Assembly (NCBI RefSeq): GCF_022267555.1
Contig: NZ_CP073586.1
Location: 434,001-498,000 of the forward strand
Direction: 5' to 3'
DNA from: Proteiniphilum propionicum
GTDB lineage: Bacteria > Bacteroidota > Bacteroidia > Bacteroidales > Dysgonomonadaceae
Length of the DNA stretch: 64,000 bases
The notes under the pieces: generated by a model
What the model saw: only the letters and a program-made list of their open reading frames with translations
Database searches by the model: none
What the model was told of the DNA's origin: nothing
Position numbers and translations under genes: made by a program
In this document: in pieces, positions 18,660-28,633 of the stretch
How the letters are laid out: the number at the start of each line of letters is the position of its first letter
How positions within the stretch are numbered: the first letter of the stretch is position 1

Positions 18660-19637
18660 ATGAACCATAAGCAACAAGCGCAACTAAGGCAAGCACAACC
18701 AATGCAAGCGCAAAAAGCGGAAACCAAAACCCGGGATAACCACACCATGCAAGAGAACCGCTGCAAAAAATGCGGCGCTTCTTATTCAAGTGATGACAAG
18801 TTTTGCTCCGAATGTGGTTGCTCTCTAAACTTAACCACCTGCCATAAGTGCGGAGCCGGTATAAAGGCCGGCATAGAGCTGTGTCCACAATGTGGAGAAA
18901 ATCTGCTGTTGGAAATCTGTCCTTTCTGCGGAAGTTCTGTCAGTAGCACCGATCTGTTTTGTTCCGAGTGTGGAAATCCCAAATCGGGTATCACCTGTTC
19001 AAACTGCCAAACGCTGAATTTCAGAAGTTTCTGTCGAAAATGCAATGCTCCTCTAAACGCACGGGCACGGCAAGCTCTCCTTATTGCTAAGAAAGATCCG
19101 ATAGTAAAAAAGACAGTCGTGTTGATCGAAGAGCTTGCTCAATTAGAAGAGTATATTTTAAGTCAAACGCAAGAGGCCAAAAAAGAACAACTATCGGAAG
19201 AGGATTTGAATTTGGTAAACGAGCATAAAGAGTTGCTTGCGTCCATCCGAGGAATGAAGTTGGAAAAAGAAAAACCACAACCTAAACTCAAACCTCAACC
19301 AAAGCCTGAAAACAATAGCAAGATATCTTTCTCTATACATGCCTTAAGCAAAGAGGAAGCGATGGAAAAGTACAAAGAGAAACTAAAAGAGATGCAGGAA
19401 ACGTTATCAGCAATGATACCCGATGCGGGTATGACGCCGCAAATGCAACGCGACTTTCATTCGGCACGAAAAGTAGAGATAGAAGTACTTACCAGGCAGA
19501 AAGTACCCATAGGGTGGCGGTGTAAAGCCTACGGCTGTCTTCACTCGCAACCCAATGAGTGCGTAAAACCTTTTTCAGGTGGAGAGTGGATTTATGAAGA
19601 ACGTGAAATATTGACAAGGACGTGGGGACATAAATAA
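18660..19637 (+). CDS. Four-zinc-ribbon scaffold-like protein
   Basis: A 325-residue protein of unknown function. Four zinc-ribbon knuckle pairs sit in the first ~130 residues: CKKCG/CSECG, CHKCG/CPQCG, CPFCG/CSECG and CSNC/CRKC. A Glu/Lys-rich probable coiled coil follows (EELAQLEEYILSQTQEAKK), then a Pro/Lys-rich linker and a C-terminal domain with more cysteines (WRCKAYGCLHSQPNEC). The N-terminal 29 residues are a Gln/Ala-rich tract; ATG 18747 (MQENRCKKCG) is a plausible alternative start. It precedes the kinase gene by 42 bp. Zinc ribbons recur in several proteins of this operon, so it may hold the complex together. Confidence 0.85.
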   Translation: MNHKQQAQLRQAQPMQAQKAETKTRDNHTMQENRCKKCGASYSSDDKFCSECGCSLNLTTCHKCGAGIKAGIELCPQCGENLLLEICPFCGSSVSSTDLFCSECGNPKSGITCSNCQTLNFRSFCRKCNAPLNARARQALLIAKKDPIVKKTVVLIEELAQLEEYILSQTQEAKKEQLSEEDLNLVNEHKELLASIRGMKLEKEKPQPKLKPQPKPENNSKISFSIHALSKEEAMEKYKEKLKEMQETLSAMIPDAGMTPQMQRDFHSARKVEIEVLTRQKVPIGWRCKAYGCLHSQPNECVKPFSGGEWIYEEREILTRTWGHK

Positions 19638-19679
19638 AAATAAGCAAAACCTGTTTACTATCAATAAAACCATTCGGCA

Positions 19680-22600
19680 ATGGATAAAACACTTAGGCCC
19701 GACAGTAAAACCATAAGAGCTACCGAAAGAAAATCCAACGTTTCGCCAACAGAGAGAACCTTGCGACCGAACGAAGACAGAACCATTCGCAAGGCACAAA
19801 GGCAAACGGGAGGAGAAAAAACAGCACGTACAAATGAAGCCAAAACACTTAGAAAAACCAAACAGCAGTCCGAAACAGCTCACACTATACAAACAACAGC
19901 CACGGAGTTTACAATAAAAAATAAACCATACACGGTTGTGAACGTAATTTCGGAAGGGACAGGCGAAGCACAGATATATCTTGTAGAACATGAAAAAGAT
20001 CAATCTGTGCTGAAACTATATTATCCCAACCTGATGCCGCCTCCCAATTTTACAATCATTGAATCAGTTAAAAGTTATGCCGAAACAGGATCCTTTGTTC
20101 AAGTGTTCGACTGTGGCGAGTGGATTGACCCGGCAACAGGCATGAAACGAATTTACGAACTGATGGAATATTGTACCGGAGGTTCGTTGGAACAGCTCAA
20201 TGTAAATAAAGACGAAAAACTGATAGGCGAAATAGCCTTGCAATGTGGCGCATCTATACAGTTCCTAAATAGCAAAGGGGTCATACACAGAGACATAAAA
20301 CCAGCCAACTTCTTTTTTGCCGATGACACCAAAGGGGTTGAAACACTTCGCCTTGCCGATTTTGGTATTGCTATAAATACGGACAAGGAGGGCATAGCCG
20401 AAATAAAGGCTGATTCGCAACTGCGTACACCTGTATATACAGCTCCTGAGTATTATTATACCATTGACGGCAAAATCCAATTCGATTACAAATCCGATTT
20501 TTATTCCCTTGGAATGATGTTGCTGGTGCTTTGGGACGGCGAAAAAATATTTACTCTTAAAGAGTACGAACTTAGGAATCTGAAGATACACGGCAACTTG
20601 CCATACCCGACAGATATTTCGGATAGGACCTTACAACTGTTTAAAGCTCTTACGGACCCAGATCCGAGATCACGAGCCGACTACCACGACATCATTCGTT
20701 GGGTGAAAGGAGAGAATATTTACGAGTTGAAGGAGAAAACAAGTGAAGGGTTTAATATCTTGTTCGACCCGGCCAACAACCTTACTGCCACTTCTGCCGA
20801 AGAGTTGGGGCAGTTTATGTACGACAATCAGGGACTGGCTGCCAAATATTTGTATTCGGGTAAAATAGCCGAATGGCTTACCGGTAACAAAAGACCCGAT
20901 TTGGCGGTAGAGATGGAAGACATCGTTGAAAACCAATTCCCCAAAGACAAGGAAGCGGGTACTCTGACTGCGTGTTTCTTTTTGAATATGATTATCCCAT
21001 ACTACGATGTTAACAACCGCCCACACTCCACTCCCATATCTATTGCCCAATCGCTAAACGAGAACGCTGAATACTATGCGGCCGCGTTAGCCAATAATAA
21101 CGACCGGCTTTTTTTATTCCTTAGCTCTCACGGCTCAAGGAATTTAACGGAAAGATTCGCTCCGCTTTTCAAGAAAAAGAACGACAACATAGAACCGTTG
21201 CGTCAGCTTATTTATACCTTAAATCCACAGGCACCGTGGATACTTACCAACGAAGAAAACGAGGTGTTTGAATGCCACACCATTGACGATGTTATAAATG
21301 CCAATTACAAAGAAACACTTTCCGATGAATCGTGGAAAAACCTTCTCGAAGAGTCGTTTTTACTGTGGGTTCGCAACCAGAACCCGGCGGTAGAGGGTAG
21401 AATTCGCTCGCAAGAGGGACACGATGAAAATGCGTGGTGCGTATTGTACTACCTGAGCCCGAAAGTATCATATAACCTGAGTCTTGAAGAAGATTCCGAC
21501 ACCTATTTCTTTACGTCTGCCGAAATAGGAGAATACATGAATAATATGATAGATGATTTTATTCATGATGCCGAAAATAGTGAATACGCGAGTGAGCAAC
21601 TGGATATGATGTGCGACATTGACGACACACGCCTTTACTATTACTTGAAATCAAAAGTGGTTTATGACGACAAGATAGAGTGGATAAGATATTGCGCAGA
21701 TGTAAATTCAGTGGAGAATGCTGCAAAGTACGCTCCATACAATTGGAAAACCGGTGTTTATAAAAGCATCAAAGGACTTGGCTACGATCCGTATTATTAT
21801 TTTCCCGAAAGTGATGAGTATATTTACAACCTCGAAGAATTAAACGATATTCCGAATAAGGAAGTAGAAGAAGAACTGGAAAATGGATTCCTAAAAGAAT
21901 GGATAGCCTTGTTTTTTCAAGAAAATCCCGATGAAGACTTGTCGGAGAAATATACTTTTGAAAGCCTGACTGTCGATTACATAGACTTCATTTCACAATA
22001 TAGTGTAAACGACGTTGAAATTAATGATTATCACGAAGCTGTAGGCACAGTACAAAATACACATTCAAAATTGAAACGAAATTACAGGACCAACCTGATT
22101 GTTAAAATTGTAATGGGGATATTGTCCCTTATGGCCGTTGGATTTGTCTCGTATAAGTTGTTAATCTCAGAATTAGCATTCAATACCAATTCTAAATGGC
22201 TGTACATTATCCCATTAATAATCGGTTATGCCGTTGGGAGATATAGATATGGCGAATGTCTTGACAGTTTCGTTAAAAGCTTCCTAATAGGCTTGGGCTC
22301 TTTTATCGGAATATCCTTGATAGTTTCCTTTTCAATATCCTATCCTGCCTATCTATTATCCGGACTGTTGATAGCCGGCTTGATATGGGTAGCTATCATA
22401 TGCTATATAAGAACAAGGTTGCATATTAGAAGGAAGAAACACCTTTTTAAACCCGGTTTCGAAGAACTAAGCCTTGAGCCACTGCACTACGGATTTGTAG
22501 CCGATGAAGGAGAAATGTTTGAATCCTCTATCGGTGGGGTAAGCCTCCAATTGGTGGCAGACTTGAGACAAAACACTAAGAAAGTGTTGAAAAATACCGC

Positions 22601-22997
22601 CATGTTAATATTATTGTCAATCTTCCTTTTCCTGGGACATGCTTATCTGTCGATGTATGTTTCCAACAAACAAACCAATAAGGCAAGATACGAAGCGTTG
22701 GCAGGCGAATATAAAGGTATTTTTGATAATAGGGACGCTGTTTTCACCATTACAGACATGGAAGAAGAAAAAGCAAAAGCCGAAATAGAAGTACGGTATA
22801 AAAGTTTAATCACCGAGAAGCTGAAAGGCGAAATCAATATCGACACGCGCAGCTTTCATTTCGACGATATAAACAGAAACAATAACCAACTTGATGGCGA
22901 ATATAACGGCTCATTCAACGATGACTTTAGCCAATTGTCGGGAACGTACAAAAACTACACAACAAGAAAAGAGGTTGAATTTAAGTTTAACAAATAG
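19680..22997 (+). CDS. Membrane-anchored Ser/Thr protein kinase with repeated TxR tail
   Basis: A 1105-residue Hanks-type kinase. The kinase domain spans about 78-345: glycine loop SEGTGEAQIYLV, ATP-binding Lys112 (SVLKLYY), catalytic Asp205 (VIHRDIKPANFF), Asp227 (LADFGIA) and the TAPEYYY motif. All residues needed for activity are present. Residues 1-60 are unusual: the motif [KR]T[LIA]R occurs six times, at T4, T11, T27, T35, T48 and T56. The ~450-residue middle is unrecognised. Five probable membrane helices lie between ~803 and 995, followed by a beta-rich C-terminal domain. It is co-directional with FHA, PP2C and AAA+ genes, so it is likely the writer of a local phospho-signalling pathway. 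Confidence 0.92.
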   Translation: MDKTLRPDSKTIRATERKSNVSPTERTLRPNEDRTIRKAQRQTGGEKTARTNEAKTLRKTKQQSETAHTIQTTATEFTIKNKPYTVVNVISEGTGEAQIYLVEHEKDQSVLKLYYPNLMPPPNFTIIESVKSYAETGSFVQVFDCGEWIDPATGMKRIYELMEYCTGGSLEQLNVNKDEKLIGEIALQCGASIQFLNSKGVIHRDIKPANFFFADDTKGVETLRLADFGIAINTDKEGIAEIKADSQLRTPVYTAPEYYYTIDGKIQFDYKSDFYSLGMMLLVLWDGEKIFTLKEYELRNLKIHGNLPYPTDISDRTLQLFKALTDPDPRSRADYHDIIRWVKGENIYELKEKTSEGFNILFDPANNLTATSAEELGQFMYDNQGLAAKYLYSGKIAEWLTGNKRPDLAVEMEDIVENQFPKDKEAGTLTACFFLNMIIPYYDVNNRPHSTPISIAQSLNENAEYYAAALANNNDRLFLFLSSHGSRNLTERFAPLFKKKNDNIEPLRQLIYTLNPQAPWILTNEENEVFECHTIDDVINANYKETLSDESWKNLLEESFLLWVRNQNPAVEGRIRSQEGHDENAWCVLYYLSPKVSYNLSLEEDSDTYFFTSAEIGEYMNNMIDDFIHDAENSEYASEQLDMMCDIDDTRLYYYLKSKVVYDDKIEWIRYCADVNSVENAAKYAPYNWKTGVYKSIKGLGYDPYYYFPESDEYIYNLEELNDIPNKEVEEELENGFLKEWIALFFQENPDEDLSEKYTFESLTVDYIDFISQYSVNDVEINDYHEAVGTVQNTHSKLKRNYRTNLIVKIVMGILSLMAVGFVSYKLLISELAFNTNSKWLYIIPLIIGYAVGRYRYGECLDSFVKSFLIGLGSFIGISLIVSFSISYPAYLLSGLLIAGLIWVAIICYIRTRLHIRRKKHLFKPGFEELSLEPLHYGFVADEGEMFESSIGGVSLQLVADLRQNTKKVLKNTAMLILLSIFLFLGHAYLSMYVSNKQTNKARYEALAGEYKGIFDNRDAVFTITDMEEEKAKAEIEVRYKSLITEKLKGEINIDTRSFHFDDINRNNNQLDGEYNGSFNDDFSQLSGTYKNYTTRKEVEFKFNK

Positions 22998-23002
22998 AGA
23001 TC

Positions 23003-26000
23003 ATGGAGTGTCCTTCGTGCAATAAACCCAACAGAAGCAAAGCGCTGTACTGCAAATGGTGCGGAGAAAATGTAATAACTGAAATCAACGATCCGTTAAG
23101 CGACCTAATCGGCTTGGAAGCCATTAAGAAGCAACTTGAAGAACTGGTTAAAACATGTGAAAACATTTCGTTGCGGACAAAAAAGACAGGGGTGAGAATT
23201 CGCCTGGGAATGGATATGGTGATTACGGGAAATACCGGAACAGGGAAAACTGAACTTATCAAAGTATTGCAAAACCTGCTTTTCTCAACCGGTATTATCA
23301 AGAAAAATAATGCCGTGATTGTCGATGCGGTCGATTTTGATGAGTTTTCACGAAAGACCGAAAAAACAGACAACTGGTCCGAAAATACAAACAAAGCCAA
23401 AGGAGGGCTGCTGGTCATCGAAAACGCTCAAAAACTCGTACCGCAAACCTCCGCCAACGAAATCAACAAACTCGATAAACTCTTCAAATGTATGAACGAC
23501 GAATGGGACAATGATCCCATCGTAATACTTTCGGGATTATCGGGACTGAAAGCCTTTATGATGGCTAATGCCGATATTGCAAACCGCTTTGAATACCATT
23601 TCGACTTGACCGGTTATGATTCAAAAGAGCTGACCGGTATTTGCCTGAAGAAACTCCATGACAACTACGATGGATTGACCCTCAGCGAAGATGCAACAGC
23701 TAAACTGGAGCGTGTATTCAAACATGAGTTCCGCAACAAAAAAAGTGATTTCGGCAACGGACACTTGGCCACAAAAAAAGCTTCCGAAATTTTCGCTAAT
23801 GTCATAAAACGCAACCATAACGCACAAAACGCTGAATGCGAAGATATAACAGGCAACGAATTTCGCCCCAGAAGCTACGATGAGATTATGCAAGAGTTGG
23901 ACAGCTTTGTGGGTATTGAGGAGATCAAACAATCCATCAAAAAAATTATCAGCCGGTTAGATACAGGTGAAATGATGCACGGCGAAAAGGCAAAACGGGA
24001 GATAAAAGACCACTTCCTGTTTTTAGGCAATCCCGGGACAGGCAAAACAACCATTGCCCGTATTTTTGCAGATATACTCAATTCGCTCGATGTATTACCC
24101 ACAGGACAGTTAGTTGAGGTCTCCAGAAAAGAATTGGTAGCTGGCTATGTCGGACATACGGCTATTGCGGTGGAAGAAGCGGTAAACAGAGCAATGGGGG
24201 GTGTCTTGTTTATTGATGAAGCCTACTCGATTATTAAAGACGAGAACGACTCCTTCGGTATTGAGGCAGTAAACACACTGCTGAAACTCATTGAAGACAA
24301 CAGAGGTAAGCTGGTTGCCATAGCTGCAGGATATACAAAGGAAATGGCAGACTTTCTCGCGGCTAACTCAGGCATGAAGTCACGTTTCAACGAAACCATA
24401 AATTTCAGAGACTATACCGCCAAAGAACTGACTGAGATTTTCCGTCGGTTGGTGAAAAAAGAAAAGATGACCCTGAGTGACGACGCTGAAAAAAACATTG
24501 AAAACTTCTTCAACCGTATGTATATCTCCCGCGATAAAAAATCGTTCGGCAATGCCAGGGAAGTACGCAATGCGTTCGACAAAGCGTTGAAAAATCACGC
24601 GCTCCGTGTGCAACAACTCAAAGGCGATGCCAATATCACGCAAGAAATGCTCTACACACTTACCCGGGCAGATATTGAAGGAGAGGAAAATCTGAAAGAA
24701 AAAGATTTGGACACTATCCTCACAGAGCTTGACCAATTTATCGGAATGGACTCGGTAAAAACCGAAATACGCAAGCTGGCCACCAAGCTGATGATGGATA
24801 AAAAAATGCAGGAAAAAGGTTTTGCCGATGCCGAACTCACCAATGTACATATCGTCCTTACCGGCAGTCCTGGCACAGGAAAAACGACCATTGCCAATAA
24901 GCTGGGCGAGATATTTAAAGCCATAGGCCTACTTCCTTCCGACAGGGTGGTTGTCAAAGAACCGAAAGACATCCTCAGCTCTATTGTCAACGACAGCTCA
25001 AAGCGTATGGACAAAGCCTGCGATGAAGCCATGGGTGCCACCTTGCTGATAGACGAAGCGTATAATCTTGCCAAAGTGGATGGTGTGGGAAACGTGGATG
25101 AAACGGGCAGACAGGCCGTGGAAGCCCTGATGACACGCATGAGCAACGATGCCGGTAAGTTTGTAGTGATTGTGGCAGGATATAAAAACGAAGTTGATAG
25201 GTTTATCCAAAAAGCAAATCCGGGATTAGACCGTAGATTTACCACCCGGCTGCATATCGAAGACTATACCGCCAATCAATTGGTGGATATCTACAAGCTG
25301 AACGCCAGAAAAAACAAACTTAATCTCACCCAAGAGGCTGAAGTGCGACTACATAAGCTTGTTAATAGAATGGTAGACGCCAAAAAACCTAACTTTGGCA
25401 ATGCGGGCGAGGTAATTAAGGTGCTTGCCGAAACAAAAGCCCGTAAAGCGAACCGTTTGGCTGAAATGATGGGACAAGGCATCGACATAACCAAAGAGAT
25501 ATACCAGACGATAGAAGCAGACGATATCCCATACAATGAACCAAAAGCATTGGTTAAAAACGATTATCTCAAAAATCTAGACCAATTGATAGGATTGGAA
25601 AATGTCAAAAATGAAGTGCGTCGTGTAGCCGGCTACATCGAAGTAGAGCGGGCCAAAGCAGCGAGGCTCGGCAAAAAGTTCCAGGGACTTGACGATCATT
25701 ACCTTTTTGTAGGAAACCCCGGTACAGGCAAAACAACGGTAGCCAGAATTATGGCCGATATTTTATATTCATTGGATGTATTGCCTACAAACAAACTCAC
25801 GGAAACAGCCCGCGATGGCCTGGTAGATATGTTCCAGGGACATACCGCCAAAAGGACCAAAGAGGTCTTTCAGAGCGCCATGGGCGGTGTGCTTTTTATC
25901 GATGAAGCATATTCGCTAAAACAATCGGATGGTGATTCTTTCGGACAGGAGGCCATTGATACTCTTCTGAAATTAATGGAAGACAACAGAGGTAAAATTA

Positions 26001-26368
26001 TCTGCATTGCTGCCGGATATCCGTATGAGATAAATCAGTGGCTCAATAGCAACAGCGGATTGAAGCATCGATTTACCAAGACCATCGATTTCGATGACTA
26101 TAATGACAAAGAATTGGCTCAAATATTCTTGATGAAAGCACAAAAAGACCAGTTGATACTTACCCCGGAAGCCGAAAAGCTAATGAGGAACTATTTCTGC
26201 GACTTATACGAAAATCGCGATGAGAACTTTGCAAATGCCCGGCAAGTCAATAAATACTTTGCAAAAGTAAAAACAAACCAAAGTACACGTATTCAAGAAA
26301 TCATGAACCAGCCCGATTTTGAAGTAGACAGCTTTAAATTGTTAATGGCAGAAGATATGCTTTTATAA
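23003..26368 (+). CDS. Four-module AAA+ ATPase (CbxX/CfxQ-like) with N-terminal zinc ribbon
   Basis: A 1121-residue protein. A zinc ribbon (C3, C6, C17, C20) is followed by four AAA+ modules with Walker A motifs starting near residues 76 (GNTGTGKT), 342 (GNPGTGKT), 621 (GSPGTGKT) and 904 (GNPGTGKT). Walker B motifs are intact in modules 2-4 (LFIDEAYS, LLIDEAYN, LFIDEAYS) but module 1 has LLVIENAQ, lacking the catalytic Glu, so it is probably inactive. Modules 2 and 4 are most alike. This is the CbxX/CfxQ (CbbX, EccA) clade, whose members remodel protein complexes. It starts 5 bp after the kinase gene, so the two are surely co-expressed, and is the likely ATP-driven effector. Confidence 0.92.
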   Translation: MECPSCNKPNRSKALYCKWCGENVITEINDPLSDLIGLEAIKKQLEELVKTCENISLRTKKTGVRIRLGMDMVITGNTGTGKTELIKVLQNLLFSTGIIKKNNAVIVDAVDFDEFSRKTEKTDNWSENTNKAKGGLLVIENAQKLVPQTSANEINKLDKLFKCMNDEWDNDPIVILSGLSGLKAFMMANADIANRFEYHFDLTGYDSKELTGICLKKLHDNYDGLTLSEDATAKLERVFKHEFRNKKSDFGNGHLATKKASEIFANVIKRNHNAQNAECEDITGNEFRPRSYDEIMQELDSFVGIEEIKQSIKKIISRLDTGEMMHGEKAKREIKDHFLFLGNPGTGKTTIARIFADILNSLDVLPTGQLVEVSRKELVAGYVGHTAIAVEEAVNRAMGGVLFIDEAYSIIKDENDSFGIEAVNTLLKLIEDNRGKLVAIAAGYTKEMADFLAANSGMKSRFNETINFRDYTAKELTEIFRRLVKKEKMTLSDDAEKNIENFFNRMYISRDKKSFGNAREVRNAFDKALKNHALRVQQLKGDANITQEMLYTLTRADIEGEENLKEKDLDTILTELDQFIGMDSVKTEIRKLATKLMMDKKMQEKGFADAELTNVHIVLTGSPGTGKTTIANKLGEIFKAIGLLPSDRVVVKEPKDILSSIVNDSSKRMDKACDEAMGATLLIDEAYNLAKVDGVGNVDETGRQAVEALMTRMSNDAGKFVVIVAGYKNEVDRFIQKANPGLDRRFTTRLHIEDYTANQLVDIYKLNARKNKLNLTQEAEVRLHKLVNRMVDAKKPNFGNAGEVIKVLAETKARKANRLAEMMGQGIDITKEIYQTIEADDIPYNEPKALVKNDYLKNLDQLIGLENVKNEVRRVAGYIEVERAKAARLGKKFQGLDDHYLFVGNPGTGKTTVARIMADILYSLDVLPTNKLTETARDGLVDMFQGHTAKRTKEVFQSAMGGVLFIDEAYSLKQSDGDSFGQEAIDTLLKLMEDNRGKIICIAAGYPYEINQWLNSNSGLKHRFTKTIDFDDYNDKELAQIFLMKAQKDQLILTPEAEKLMRNYFCDLYENRDENFANARQVNKYFAKVKTNQSTRIQEIMNQPDFEVDSFKLLMAEDMLL

Positions 26369-26404
26369 AAAAGCAAAAACACGGGGATAGTCATAAAAAA
26401 CGAT

Positions 26405-27007
26405 ATGTACAATTGTAAAACTGATGATATGCCTGAATTAGTAAAATGCCCTCTTTGCGGCAAAGAAATTGAAGCCGATAGTTTCTACTGCGACCAGTGC
26501 GGAGAAGAGTTGAAGCTTTGCGGAAACGGACACGGTTTCAAGAAAGGTAAAGTTTGCAGCCAATGCGGACAACCATTGGTTAAAGCAAAATTTGCCCCTA
26601 ATAATAAAAGTCAGACTGAGCCCGATAATAGCGTTGTCACACACAATACTGCAGTTGAACCTACGCAAACGGATAATAGCTCTCAAAAAACGATACGCCT
26701 TACTCCAACAAAGGCTAAACCTCAATTTATGGTCGGCAAAAGCATCAATGCCCGGTTGCCCATAAAAGAGGGAGCTGTTATTGGCAGGCGCACGGGCGAT
26801 TATGTCTCAACATTTGCCTCGCAAGGTTATGTGTCGGGAACACATGCCAGAATCCAGGCCAATGCCGACGGGGATTATGAAATTATTGACTTGGATTCCA
26901 CTAACGGCACATTCGTAAATGGCTCACAAATAGCGCCCAATAAGCCTACTGCCATCCATACAGGTGATGAAATAGCCTTCTATGACACCACTTTTATTAT
27001 CGAATAA
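26405..27007 (+). CDS. Zinc-ribbon plus FHA-domain phospho-reader
   Basis: A 200-residue protein. The N-terminus has one standard ribbon (C15, C18, C29, C32) and a second set (C39, H43, C51, C54). A Ser/Thr-rich linker contains QKTIRLT at T96, the same KTIR motif that repeats in the kinase tail. The FHA domain fills about 115-200, with the phosphothreonine-binding hallmarks GAVIGRR, SGTHARI and DLDSTNGTFVNG. FHA domains bind phosphothreonine peptides, so this is the probable reader for the operon's kinase. The arrangement of a phosphorylatable Thr ahead of an FHA domain recalls GarA/OdhI, where the phosphorylated tail folds back on the FHA domain. Confidence 0.92.
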   Translation: MYNCKTDDMPELVKCPLCGKEIEADSFYCDQCGEELKLCGNGHGFKKGKVCSQCGQPLVKAKFAPNNKSQTEPDNSVVTHNTAVEPTQTDNSSQKTIRLTPTKAKPQFMVGKSINARLPIKEGAVIGRRTGDYVSTFASQGYVSGTHARIQANADGDYEIIDLDSTNGTFVNGSQIAPNKPTAIHTGDEIAFYDTTFIIE

Positions 27008-27029
27008 TAATCCTTAAAATTTATATGGT

Positions 27030-28619
27030 ATGTTCAGATTTTTTAAAAACAACACATTTTTCGATCGCACATTTATTTCCATTTTGCTCGGTATACTTCT
27101 CATTGTAATTGTAATTATTACCATATACCCAAACCGGAAGGTGGCAAATGTAAAAATGGCAGCATTAAAAAACACAGCACTAACTTACAACGAAGATGTA
27201 CTGGAAATAATAAACAAAGGCGATAGCGTGATTATTCTGGGGCAAGACATTAAAAACGGGACAATGGGAATGATGTTTTGGGTGGAGACTAAAAGCGGGC
27301 AAAGAGGCTTTGTGCCACAAGAAGCATTTGACGAATCGGGAGTAGTTTATAAAGTGAAGGAAGTACAAAAAAACGACGAACTAAATATTCAAAAAGGCGA
27401 TACCGTTACCATAATGGGACGAACGGATGAAATTGCCTTTGTGGATTTTAACATTAAAACAAAAGACGGAAAGACCGGGACAGTAGGCCATGATGGAATA
27501 ATAAGCGTCACAGGTAAAAAACTGGCAAAATATAATCTCAACGATAGAAGGGCTTTTTATATGACAAAGCAAAAGTTTGAACGGTTATATATGGGCAGGA
27601 CTTTCGATGAAGTCGAAAATCTGTATTGTAATGCATTCATTATAATGAACAAAGGCAAAAACAAAGAGGCTGTTTATCCACTGAGGGTTTTCAATAAATC
27701 GGACGGGAAGTTCTATAAACCAACCCTTGTTTTTGAAGATAGCATCGCGAAGTCGTATTCCATGGAAACGGTTCATTATCATAAAAAATCATGGTTTCCC
27801 AAAAATTATCTTTTCTTGAAATACCTGCCGCTCTCAGGCACTATTTTAGACATCGATTTATTTGCGAACATGATAAACGGGCTTATGTTCGAGAGTGAAA
27901 TTGTTGATGATTTTACCGATACACCTATCCGAAAAACCTTGGGTATAATTATGGCGATTTTTGTAGGATTAGGAGCACTCTTGTGGATATTTTCCACTAA
28001 CCTTGCTATTCCGCTTTTGCTTTTCGGGTTGTTGAAATTCCGCTATCCTTTACTATTTGTGAGCAATAAGGCTTTCCCAATTACATTTTTGGTGGTTAGC
28101 ATTATTACCACATACATATGGATAGTTTTGGGACTGAGCTATCAGTTCTTTTGGTGGTTCTTTATCCCAGTTGTTTTGTATCTGTTTTTCTTTTCATATA
28201 GACAAATCAACGATTTTTTTGATGAATTTCCCTATAACCGCTGTCCCGACTGCAAGCATCTGTACACCATCAATTATAATGCTAAAAATCTTATCAAAAA
28301 ATACGAAGAATGGCGGCCCAAAACAGAAAGAGGCAAGCTTTTAGATTCGCATACTGAAAGATGGCAAACAGGCGACAAGGTTACAACATACGATCAATAT
28401 AGCGATGGCTCAAGAAGAAACTACCAAACAAAAATAGAAAATATTCAAAATCACTCTCGTACAATTAATGTGTATCAATACAATGAGTATAATGTTTTAT
28501 ATAAGGTGTATGAATATGAGCATGTTTACAAATGCACAAAATGTGGTTATGAGCAATATTCGCACTCTGAAGAGTTGGAGGAACTCGACCGTAAATTTGT
28601 AAAATCATACGCAAAATAA
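27030..28619 (+). CDS. Membrane protein with SH3-like repeats and a split zinc ribbon
   Basis: A 529-residue protein not assigned to a family. A first membrane helix (ILLGILLIVIVIITIY, ~20-36) is followed by two bacterial-SH3-like segments (~48-105 and ~110-165; KNTALTYNEDVLEIINKGD and NIQKGDTVTIMG). Then comes an unrecognised ~130-residue region, four closely spaced membrane helices (~295-395), and a C-terminal cytoplasmic domain. In that domain two Cys pairs, CPDC (~404) and CTKC (~501), are separated by nearly 100 residues and could form one interrupted zinc ribbon. It lies 22 bp after the FHA gene. It could sense the envelope and relay inward to the soluble zinc-ribbon proteins; that is inference. 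Confidence 0.8.
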   Translation: MFRFFKNNTFFDRTFISILLGILLIVIVIITIYPNRKVANVKMAALKNTALTYNEDVLEIINKGDSVIILGQDIKNGTMGMMFWVETKSGQRGFVPQEAFDESGVVYKVKEVQKNDELNIQKGDTVTIMGRTDEIAFVDFNIKTKDGKTGTVGHDGIISVTGKKLAKYNLNDRRAFYMTKQKFERLYMGRTFDEVENLYCNAFIIMNKGKNKEAVYPLRVFNKSDGKFYKPTLVFEDSIAKSYSMETVHYHKKSWFPKNYLFLKYLPLSGTILDIDLFANMINGLMFESEIVDDFTDTPIRKTLGIIMAIFVGLGALLWIFSTNLAIPLLLFGLLKFRYPLLFVSNKAFPITFLVVSIITTYIWIVLGLSYQFFWWFFIPVVLYLFFFSYRQINDFFDEFPYNRCPDCKHLYTINYNAKNLIKKYEEWRPKTERGKLLDSHTERWQTGDKVTTYDQYSDGSRRNYQTKIENIQNHSRTINVYQYNEYNVLYKVYEYEHVYKCTKCGYEQYSHSEELEELDRKFVKSYAK

Positions 28620-28633
28620 AAATATTTAAAAGC

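Noticed and set aside
24652-25245. 197-codon minus-strand open frame
   Set aside because: It lies wholly inside the AAA+ gene, whose + strand reading has clear Walker motifs. The translation is Ser/Leu-rich, as expected for an antisense shadow.
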